Notes under the pieces: model-generated
The model's database searches: none
What the model saw: the letters and a program-made list of their open reading frames with translations, nothing else
What the model was told of the DNA's origin: nothing
Shown: piece after piece, positions 54,758-64,000 of the stretch
How the letters are laid out: every line of letters starts with the position of its first letter
Numbering within the stretch: the first letter of the stretch is position 1
Assembly (NCBI GenBank): GCA_022579005.1
Contig: MU401479.1
Coordinates: 7,297 to 71,296 of the forward strand
Origin: Poronia punctata
Lineage: Eukaryota > Ascomycota > Sordariomycetes > Xylariales > Xylariaceae
Reading direction: 5' to 3'
DNA: 64,000 bases
Program-made: the position numbers and the translations under genes

Positions 54758-56665
54758 TTAATGGGCTTCTTGCCAGTGGCCAACCCACTCAACGTCATGG
54801 AAATCCTGGCGTTTGTCTCGCCAGTTCCAATCTCGGCCCCGGGTCCAGGGGCAGCCGCGGGACGCCGAACGATCCCCGTTCCATTTAGGATTAATTTGAT
54901 GGGTGTTCTCCCATAATCCAATTCCCATGCCGTGGTTGTTGTAGCCGGCGCCGTGTTGTCGTCGCGATTTAGGCTCTGGGGAGGCTCCGAAAGCCCGTCG
55001 TCGCTCGCCTAGAGCTGCCCACTTGTCCATAACACTGCGCTTCGATGGTGGGGAATAGCGGGGAGGCGAGGGCTGAGGTTCGACAGCAATGGGCTCTTCG
55101 AAGAAAAAGCCATCTGCAACCAAGTCCCCATCGATGTCGTTAGAGATCACCATGGGGGTAGGCGGGGGTTCGGCCTTCTCGGTAAACACCGGAGTTTGCT
55201 CGGAGGATACCTGATCCTCCTGTGTAGCCACCATGTCAGTCTTGTTATCCTGGCTCCAAGTGCGGCTGTTAAGTTCCTTTAGCTCCTCGAGCTGTCGGGC
55301 GAGTGCTTCCTCTTCTTCGATATCCTCTTCCCACATGTCACTCCAGCTCTTCGAGACGGTGTCGTTCTTGCGCCCGAATACCATGGACATCGCACCTTGG
55401 CCCGACTGAGGTCTAGACACATTGATGGGAAGAGAGCCAGACACATTGCCTTGATAAATATGACCACGATTTGGTACGTTCATGGGGCCAGAGATGCCGA
55501 GCGAGTTCATAGACATAGCGAGGTTCGAGGTAAGCACAGATGAAATCGACGGTGCAACGGCAGAAGTAGAGCACCAATCCGTCGCGCCTTCCGACTGGGG
55601 AAACAGATCCTCTGTGTAGCTCTCGTTGTCGGGGATAACGCTGAGTTTTCGGATCGCCAGTGGCGGTGTAGCATGAAGAGCCTTGGCCCACGGGAAGGTA
55701 CCTTGTTCGACATGAGGACTTTGGATCGAAGGAGTCCGGAGAGGTTCCCGATTGGCAGTGGCAATAGTCGTGCGGTCAACAGAGCAGAAGTCATCCAGAG
55801 GTTCGTCAAGAGAAGTGAAACTGACGACACGGCGGAGTGCCTCTCTAGCACCGACGAGCGACCGCTTGCGAGGGTCCAGGTTCATGCACTGCACGATGAC
55901 TTCGTACGTGTCTTGAGACATTGACGGGAAAACATCAAACAGGGATTGCTTGTCACGCGAGAAGTCCAGGAACAGGGGGTCCGCCTCAGTTGGAGCGGTG
56001 AATGGGTTCCGGGAGAACAGGATGTTCAACAGACAGATACCGATGGCCCAGATGTCCGCCTGAGCAGGCGAATATCCAGCGCCAGCCGAGTCGTACTGTT
56101 CGGGAGACATATATCGATCACTGCCGACAGTCGTCTCGTAGCTCCATTTGTCCGTAGTTGCTAAACCGAAATCACCCAACTTCATAGTGCCAGACTCGGT
56201 GAGGAAGATGTTCTCTGGCTTGATGTCCCGATGGTAGACACCCTTCGAATGCATATAATCAACGGCATCAACAAGCTGTAGCATGAATTGGCGCACATGT
56301 TCCGTCTCCAGCGGTCCACTGCCAATCCGTATAGCCTCGTATAGATCGCCGCGGGAGCAGTATTCGAGAACAAGGTAGAAGTGGGCTTCGGTCTCGAATG
56401 AGTGTACTGCGTTGACAATATTTGGGTGAGATCCGAGACGGCGGTGGCTGGTAAGCTCCTCTGATCTTTCGTCGACAGCGTACTCTAGCCCGGCTTCAGT
56501 GGCAGCTGATCGCTTAGTCATGCACTTGACGGCGACGAGGTCGTTCGTTTGCAGGTCCCTCGCCAGGAAGACTAGGCCAAACGATCCGTGGTTGAGGGGG
56601 GAGATGGTCTGAAACCTCCCATCGAGTAAAACGCCATCGTGAAAGTCGTTCCGCAAGCATTCCAT
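54758..56665 (-). CDS. Ran1/Ksp1-like serine/threonine protein kinase
   Basis: This is a single exon of 635 aa. The kinase domain spans about residues 15-290: Gly-loop LNHGSFGLVF (24-33), catalytic Lys47 in VAVKCM, catalytic loop HRDIKPEN (Asp147), DFG at 165-167, and activation segment TTVGSDRYMSPEQY. All catalytic residues are present. The sequence around ECLRNDFHDG and SPLNHGSFG resembles fungal Ksp1 and fission-yeast Ran1/Pat1 kinases, which link nutrient signalling to filamentous growth, autophagy or meiosis. The C-terminal 340 residues are low-complexity, Ser/Pro-rich and acidic (with an EEDIEEEEA run), typical of a regulatory tail. The gene has no intron and is preceded by at least 1.5 kb of purine-rich (+ strand) sequence that may be a long leader. 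The kinase call is certain; the subfamily is likely. Confidence 0.92.
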   Translation of the reverse strand: MECLRNDFHDGVLLDGRFQTISPLNHGSFGLVFLARDLQTNDLVAVKCMTKRSAATEAGLEYAVDERSEELTSHRRLGSHPNIVNAVHSFETEAHFYLVLEYCSRGDLYEAIRIGSGPLETEHVRQFMLQLVDAVDYMHSKGVYHRDIKPENIFLTESGTMKLGDFGLATTDKWSYETTVGSDRYMSPEQYDSAGAGYSPAQADIWAIGICLLNILFSRNPFTAPTEADPLFLDFSRDKQSLFDVFPSMSQDTYEVIVQCMNLDPRKRSLVGAREALRRVVSFTSLDEPLDDFCSVDRTTIATANREPLRTPSIQSPHVEQGTFPWAKALHATPPLAIRKLSVIPDNESYTEDLFPQSEGATDWCSTSAVAPSISSVLTSNLAMSMNSLGISGPMNVPNRGHIYQGNVSGSLPINVSRPQSGQGAMSMVFGRKNDTVSKSWSDMWEEDIEEEEALARQLEELKELNSRTWSQDNKTDMVATQEDQVSSEQTPVFTEKAEPPPTPMVISNDIDGDLVADGFFFEEPIAVEPQPSPPRYSPPSKRSVMDKWAALGERRRAFGASPEPKSRRQHGAGYNNHGMGIGLWENTHQINPKWNGDRSASRGCPWTRGRDWNWRDKRQDFHDVEWVGHWQEAH

Positions 56666-59600
56666 GACGCTGTCTCAACGGGAGACCAGAAGTTGTCGAA
56701 GGGTAAGAGTTTGTGGTGTCTTGGATGAGATCTGAAAGGAGATCACACCAAGCCCGTCTATTCTGGTCGTCTATTTTTAGGTCTCGAGGATCGATGAGAA
56801 AGAAGATTACTTTTCGACTGTTTTTGTGTACAAAACGTTTTTGTAAAGAACCGGGAAAGTGAAAAAGATGGTGAGATGTGTAGTAATAAGCAAAAAAACA
56901 AGGACCGAGCGTCTTCTTATGAGGCGACTAGGCTTATGAAATATACAAGTTGTTGTTGAGAGAGGAAAGAGGAAAAAACATAACACTCCAGGTCGTTAAT
57001 GGGTCAGAGGCTCATCGAGGTATTCGGTAGTGAACAAATGGAAAGTAATAATCGTGAAGGGTACTGATGGACCGTAGGCCCGGAGAAATGAATAAGAACG
57101 AAGTCGTTAAGAGGACATGAGTATGTACGGAGGACGAAAGAGTGTCGTGGTTTTAATAGGTGGACGGATTATCACGACCCAGATAACTCGTTGCCAAGGT
57201 GCTCGGTCGCGATATAGGCAGGCTCGTGGTCTCGCGGAGTGGATGAGTCAACACAGTTGCTAGGCAGTTGTGTGCCTGACGGCGGAGCTCCTGCAAAATC
57301 AGCGCACCGGAGCGGGCTCGATCAAAGACTCATTCGATACAACAAAGAGCAACAGCGTGTAAGAAGGTCTGTCGTGTTGTATTGCGTTGTGCTTGTTGTA
57401 GTGTTTGACCGGAGCCAAGTAGAGCAAGTCAAGTTTAGAGGACTTGTGGGGAGGCGAGTTATGATCGAGGATAGGTCAAGGTTTCAGGAGTCGACGACAG
57501 TTATCTTTTGATGTTTCGTCTGAAGGGGCCAGGGGATAGATATGACTCCTCGGGTCCTTGGTCAACGTTGTTGTCGTTCCAAAGTGGACCTGGCTTAGAA
57601 GCGGATCCGAAGCGTCAACCGGGTGTGACGTGTTGAGCACGCTATCCGATCGGAGTGGATGTACTGGCTTGAAGTGGTCGGTGGCAGTACTAATGAGGAT
57701 ACACGAAAGCACCCAGTATTGGCTTGGAACGGTTATTAGGAGTTGGTGTCAACAAAGAAGCAACAGTAGTTGGCCAATTGCTTGGATCGAGGTCGTCTGA
57801 TGCAGGAGCTAAGCTGCTCAAAAGGGACCTCTCGACTTCGAATTTGTTCAAAGGGAAGGAGAGGCTCGGTGATGAATAGGATGTATTAGGTACGAGTATT
57901 TGCGAGTCAGGTTGAGTCTCTTGTTTCCGGACAGATGTTCGAACCCAAAGCACGGCTGACTGAGTTAGGTGACGGCGAAGCAGAGAGAAAGGGAGCAGAG
58001 AGTGACGATGCAAAGGGTGAAAGGTAGACAAATGGTAGATAGATAAAAGAGGAATGAAGCAGGTGAACAGGCTAGGGGATTCGATAAAGAGAACAGCAGT
58101 AGGGGATTGGATTGGGTAAGTAGGTTGGATAGGTTTGCGTGGACAGAAGAGGTGACAGCAGGAAATGGTGACCAAAGAGAAAGGGGAGGAGACTAATCAA
58201 GCCAATGAACAAACGAAGATACTCGAACTAGCCACGGCCAGTAGTACGAGTAGAGGCATCCAGAGGCCTATCCAATCCTCTTTTTGTCTAGTGCCTACTG
58301 TAGGGGGGCAGTCGCCATCTGGGGGAGGTGGGTTGGTCATCAACTGGATTGGGTGGGACGACATTGAAGCAATGCAGGCGAGACTGGAGACGACCCATTC
58401 CTCATGAGAAGCCTGGGCGGCCAGCATAGGTAGCTCGAGAGTCACAGCTCTGCCCAGTCCTGCCAGTATTCACACCAACTTAGGTAAGTATATGATACTC
58501 ATCGACGCTATCTCCTATAAATAAAATGATCTATTACCTATTACAAACAAGGGTGTAATTCAATAAGTTGGGACAAAGCATGCGCCTCTCTCGGCGACTT
58601 GTCTAGTCATGTCCCTCGTTGTCACCAAATGCGATTGTACTTTGGATAGAGCGTCGACTATGAGAAGCGAGAGGCACAAAGTAAGTACAGATAAATGCCC
58701 GTTCAATTATCGGAGGTGAGCAGTAACTATCCAGGCTTTATTCTGACGTTAAATAACGTACTTATAGTATGCTCACACGAGTTCTACACTGGCGAGAAAA
58801 TAAGCATAAAATATATGTAGGTACGACAGGAAAGTGAGAGAAGCCGCAACCAGGCAGGAGGACCGTTGAAGACGTCCGTTACCTACTTCCACAGTACTCG
58901 GATACCTATTGTACAGGATGGCAGTCGGGCGTCTTTGACATCTCGGTCTCTCGCTAACTCCTCGGACAGAAGCCCCCAAGCTCGCTCTTGTTCACCATAG
59001 ATTGAGGGACCAACAGTGTAGCTTACACGGTGGCATGACTATTTCGAGGCAGTTTTATCGTCATAGGGCCACGTTAGAAGTGATAAGGAGATACATCTGG
59101 AACACTCGAGTGCTATCAGAAATATGTGAAATGGGCCGGCAAGTGCTGATGGGTCAACAAGTACCGCCGTATCCTTCTGAACAAGCCGCTGGACCCGACC
59201 TCGGCGCGATGCGTCACAGTGGAATGGCGAGCGTTTCGACAGTAATAACTGAGCCCAGTTGTTTCAAGAGTTGGTACGTGTTCGGAGTAGTTCGTCCCAG
59301 CTTTTGGACAGATTTACTAGAATCTCGTAGAATGAAGTGGCAGTTGAAAATGTATAGTATACTTCGTGAGGAATGTACCTACTGTAGGCAATTATTATTA
59401 CGACTTCTGATCACGCAGACAACAGGTGGCTGAGGATCGAGGTATGTTTGACATGCTCAAGAAGTTGGTATGCCTGGTACAGTAATGGGAAAACAGGCTA
59501 AAGTCATGCACCGTATACAATAGTTTGGCTGCGTGCAGACTTGATGAGATCGCCACACCGCCGGGTACTTCCACGTTGGGTACTTCACAGGGCCTCTACC

Positions 59601-62600
59601 GGCAGAAGAGACATGGGTTCGAAGTAGTGATCCCCTGGAGAGGGCAGTGGGGGCCGGACCATGTCACAAGTACATCACTGTGGTATCCGCACAAGACAAC
59701 GCTAGCCAGCATCGGGAGAGGTCAGCAGTTCCTCTTTAGGGCCAGTCAAGAATATTACGAATCAGTCAGGCGAATCAGGGGCTGGCCTCTTGCGAGTAGA
59801 ACCACTAAACTAAGACAGACCAAGACCAAAACAGAAACAAGAAGTTGGACACGTTGCTATGAACCACCCCGCAATAAAGAGACCACCCGCCCATCACGAT
59901 GGTCAGCTCGGCCAATGAGCGGGCAATGCCTGGCCCGGACCCTTCCAGCGTCTTCGGTTTCACTTCAAGGTCGCGAATGAGCTCATTGGTCCGAGATGCC
60001 GCCAGAGCCACAAGAGGTATGCAGCTCCTTTTCACCTGCAGCACGGTTCTGCTCTGGTCGCCCTTCATCTTTGTTTCGTTCTATCTTGACCGCTCAGTTA
60101 TCATTTCCAAAATATGCAAGTGTCCCTGAATCGAAGGGTAGCATCTACAGGGTCCTTCTCATTTCGTTCATACTTCAAACACCTAGTTTTGGTGATGTCC
60201 GTCAATCAGGGTCATATTTCGGCGCCGTAGGCGAGATTGTCTGCTACGTATATCATAATGATAGATGCCTTGCGGGGAACAAGGTTTCGGCTGTATTCTT
60301 TGATTTGCAAGGTAGGGCCTAGTGTCTGGACTACAGCTGCAGTTTATTTGGACAAAGGTGATATGGAATTTACGTGTAAATGGCTTGCGGAGTTTTAAGT
60401 TTGGCTGACAGCAGGATAATAGGGTGCACTCGTAAAGGCAATTTGATACAGGAGTAGAAAGTATTAACCAACTAACCTTAACAAACTGGGGCCTACATAA
60501 TACCTTACTTGCCCATCTCCATACGGGACTTACCAACGACCTTTGCGATGCGAAAAGCTGGCTGGTGTGACAGTTGCGTATTGTTGGTGATGACGCCTGA
60601 TATGGTGTCTCACCTGGACAACGGGATAAATTGCGCGTACGTGTAGAGAGCAATTTGGGCCAGGGTTGTAGATTACAGAACGTCTGTAGTCTTGGCCGCG
60701 CTCAACAAATGCCAACCTGTTTGCATCATACCTAATACCTACGCAACAATATCAGCAGCAGAGGATCGATACAATTGCCGTAAATACATTCCATGTAAGA
60801 TTACAGAAAGTTGTCGTGATCCTTGAGCGGAGATCTGGGAGACGGATAATAAATTGCTAGGTAGCAGCATGATGCAATCGTGGGCGATCGTCTCGCCCGT
60901 TTTGGCAGGACAGGAGGCACAGGAGGCACATAAAGTAGGTCTTCAATTTCCACAAGAAAGGCATTGCACAGACACCAGGCAAGCCATGGAGACGAGCGAG
61001 CTTGGACACAAGGTGTTATTGTTGTTGTTGTTTAACAATTTGTCTAGGCTAGGTAGTCCACAACAGAGTGTACTGAGTATAACAAGAGTTCCTACAAAAG
61101 ATACGAGGGATTACTTTCCACCAGGTACTACGCATCTACTCATTTGCATTCCTATTGTGCAACGTGTCAACGGTGTTACCGTCCAAGTACCGGCAGACCA
61201 TTTTTCATGGGCCGCAATACCTGGGGTACAAACAAGTTGAAGACAAGCGTCTTCAACTTTTGGGTGCTTACAACAGTCGACAAATGTAATTATTTACGTA
61301 TAACAGTAATAAGACCTGTAAGTTGCAGTTGGAGACATTGTTTTTTTATTGGTATTGCAATAGGAATAGGACAAGAATGACAATTAAAAGTTATACTAAA
61401 GTACATATTCTCCTTGATGGCGCATACCTACCTGATATTGTTTATTTGCTCGACATGTTTGAGATGAAATGATTGTTTGGCCGGGAATGCCAGACGACAG
61501 CATGATCGACCCCTCGAAGCGCTGCCCGCCCGGTAATCGCCAGCCGCCAGAAACCGCCCATCACCATTGCTGGCGCCGTCAAAGGGGCCAATAGGCGTTC
61601 TCAGACGCCACCTCCCTTTGAAGCATAACAGCGGCACATCCCAGATAGTTCCACTACAGACTCGTCCGACCTCGTCGTTTTATGCGATCCCATGCTTCTG
61701 CCCATGTTTCGAGTCGGGGAAAAAAAAATTGGCATCTTGCCAACGGCTTAATGATGATCAGATCGATCAACAACTCGGATGCGTTGCCAGACAACCCATA
61801 TGCTGTAAATGGAAGTGCCAGAGATATCCATATCAAAGCGGCACGCCCTACCACATATCGGACAGCGGTACCACGCGGCTTCGACGCACAGAGGCCACTA
61901 TCTATCTACACGTAGACTACCTAGGTTGTTGGCCATACTATGCGTATGCGTGCGGTAACAAATAGAGGCGACTGTGAGTACTATATAGGTATCCAGTAAA
62001 CCGTCTCCTGCAGACGCCCTACGCTGTGGCAACGGTATATTGCATATAAACAATCGGCTAGTCTAGGTGTGGTTACGACGTGTTGTGAATGGGTGGTGCA
62101 AGTTGACAGGTCACACGATGGTCTGGAGGATGGGATGGATAATGCGGATGGGGACAGAAGGCGTCGACTTCTCGTGTTGCTACGCCCCTCATCCATCTTT
62201 GTGTATTATTTTCCTCACTTTTGATAATTGCCTTGACGGCTACACCGGGACCGGTCGGCTTACACGGCTCTCTTCGAAACCTTATTACCGACCTCGCACC
62301 AGATTTACTTCTTGACGGGCTGTAGCGTCAAACTGGCTTTGGTGGTACGGTCGAAACGTATAACATTGCCGTCTTGACCGTATGACCATTCTTATGGGCG
62401 TACCTGGCTGTATCTTATAAGGTCTCGCGTTTCTGTTATGGTTTATAACACAACAAGGCATTTCATCCGACTTGAGGAACCTACCCCCTATTAGACCCCA
62501 GCGTGTATCGTATTTCTCATCCTCATACTCTGCTGAACAAGCTGAGACCTGCCCGTCATCCTCCATGCTCTCCAACCTAACCTACTTTAGTTCATAGATG

Positions 62601-63705
62601 ACCACAATATAACCGTCGTGGAGCAAAGCCACCCAACCATTTCTCAAATGCATAGTGATGCATAAGATGCAGTAGTGTGCAGCTACCAGTATGTTGAGTG
62701 GACTGAAGGTAGGCTGGGGCGGATTCAGGAGGTTGTGGATTGCATGTTGTCGATAACGATGGTATTCTCGTTGGCGGACACAAGACCTCGCCATGCTGTT
62801 CTAGCCCTTCTCTGATTCGATAGTCACGATCCCCTTTATACATAGTACCTGCCCCCCGCCACACTTTCCACCATCCTTCCACTCTGTTTCCAAATTTGAA
62901 CGTTTTAAATCTTCAAGGGCTCCAAAACTGGCTAGCCACATATGTCGTACCTAACTTAAAATGCAGCCTACTGCATGCGACCGAGCCTAAAATCAAAAAT
63001 ACACCCCAGAATCTGCAACTGCTGACTTGTCTAGCATGTCCAAGTGCCCATCAAAAAGGCACTGTTGGTTGTGTAATACCTAAACCCACCTGCCCATTGA
63101 TTGTACCTTGCGCTCCCGCTCCCGCCCAAGAGCAGGGGAAAAAGAAAAGGGCTATACATGACGGACGTACTTGCCTTATGTACTCCAAGTCTTTTAGTGC
63201 AGTCGCTTCCTGTGTGCCTCTGTGCCTGTGTGACCCGGCGGCCCAGGGACTTTACTCTCCGGCTATCGTGCATTGATGGGGTGGGTCGACTTTTGGGGTT
63301 TTCCGTCCGTTTCGAGACTTTGCGATTCTTGACCGCCTCGTCACAAAGCCCCGAACGCGACGCTCCCCCCGTCCCTTTGCGACTTGCGCCATAGATAGTA
63401 GTCCGGGTCTCTCCAAGTCACGAGCTTACATAGTAAGTTTGTTTTATTTGCAGTCGTCTCCGGATATTTGGGGCTACGTAATTGGAGAGAGAAGCCGGGA
63501 GGAAAAAAGTTTTCTCCCCATCTTTTTGCGGGAAGGTGAATTAATTGATTATTATCGCAATAACCTATTCGCTCACCGCTACCATTTAGAAAAGCAAAAT
63601 ATTTGGAGAAAAGGGAAAGAAAAATTACGCAGAAGCCGCATAAGTTAGAGATTTGAGAGAGGGGGGAAAAGAGTAAAACGGAGAGAGGAAGGCGGGTTAC
63701 CGAGG
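56666..63705. other. 7 kb intergenic region
   Basis: The first 1.7 kb is pyrimidine-rich on the kinase sense strand and may be its promoter and long 5' leader. The rest (58.4-63.4 kb) has many short frames but no recognisable product, RNA gene or clear element. The last few hundred bases should hold the promoter of the enolase-phosphatase gene. Confidence 0.55.
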
Positions 63706-63959
63706 ATGCTAGGAAAGCTCTACGACGAAAAACTCGGCGTATCTGCAATGGCTGCATCGACTAGTCCAGGTGTCAAGGTTGTCTTACTGGACATTGGTAA
63801 GGAAACTAACCTAACCACCTCCTTTCACTCCACGCTCTCACCATTTCGTACCACTGTTCAAACCAAAGGGGATCACCTGCATTAGCCCGGAGAGGTTGGC
63901 TAATGGGATTGCGAACAGAGGGCACTGTTTGTCCAATCTCCTTTGTCAAAGATGTCTTG
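63706..63959 (+). CDS. utr4: enolase-phosphatase E1, 5' part (truncated by window end)
   Basis: The supported exons are 63706-63796 and 63919-63959. The second intron starts with GTGAGG at 63960 and runs off the window. The joined protein reads ...SPGVKVVLLDIE-GTVCPISFVKDVL, the start of the HAD-family enolase-phosphatase E1. The catalytic motif I is normally DxE/DxT; here D-I-E-G-T is split by intron 1 within the Glu codon. This enzyme acts in the methionine salvage pathway, enolising and dephosphorylating 2,3-diketo-5-methylthiopentyl-1-phosphate. Two in-frame ATGs exist, at 63706 and 63748. The second (MAASTSPGVKVVLLD) fits the usual compact N-terminus better. The 122-nt intron ends GCGAACAG. 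Assignment rests on about 44 residues but the motif is distinctive. Confidence 0.85.
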
Positions 63960-64000
63960 GTGAGGCCCGGCTCTTTTCTTTGCATCTCTGCATCTCTGCA

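Noticed and set aside
59002..59433. 143-codon + frame in the 7 kb intergenic region
   Set aside because: No domain, no conserved-looking segments, and many competing frames.

Overview
This 64 kb window is nuclear DNA from a filamentous ascomycete, probably a Sordariomycete. Genes carry short introns (mostly 55-110 nt) with GTAAGT/GTATGT-type donors and CTGAC/CTAAC branch points. The proteins are typical of Pezizomycotina. Intergenic DNA is dominated by short CCTA/TAGG words (CCTACC, TACCTAGGTA). The order Xylariales is only a guess from that vocabulary.

Twelve protein-coding genes are supported, one cut by the window end. In order: a single-pass membrane protein with a Gly/Pro-rich tail (633-1507 +); a CCC1/VIT-type iron/manganese transporter (1640-2626 -); a secreted acid phosphatase (4352-5686 +); an HMT1-type ABC transporter (11789-14876 -); a small unrecognised protein whose intron holds a long CT microsatellite (29597-30270 +); the AAA ATPase Cdc48 (31683-34433 -); an adenylation domain fused to a membrane ferric-reductase-like oxidoreductase (35898-39222 -); an enoyl-CoA hydratase (42676-43932 +); an Avt-type vacuolar amino acid transporter (45506-48033 +); prolyl-tRNA synthetase (48649-51689 -); a Ran1/Ksp1-like protein kinase (54758-56665 -); and the first exons of enolase-phosphatase E1 (from 63706 +). 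Splice sites were placed by hand, and each complete model closes as an open frame. The genes look like independent housekeeping or vacuolar/metal/phosphate functions, not a cluster.

The rest is intergenic: about 6 kb (5.7-11.8 kb), a 14.7 kb desert (14.9-29.6 kb) and 7 kb (56.7-63.7 kb). Two decayed DNA transposons with terminal inverted repeats lie there. One is a 1.07 kb AT-rich element flanked by TA (7329-8399) that looks RIP-mutated. The other is a 513 bp element (28281-28793) with what may be the last codons of a Tc1-like transposase.

The most unusual signals are in the prolyl-tRNA synthetase gene. It has 20 exons, a 5-nt and a 13-nt microexon, a GC-AG intron, and a nested twin intron (stwintron of the D1,2 type) that is the only canonical way I found to keep the frame. 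The window also contains an assembly gap (53639-53648 N) whose two flanks are the same sequence, the right copy degraded.
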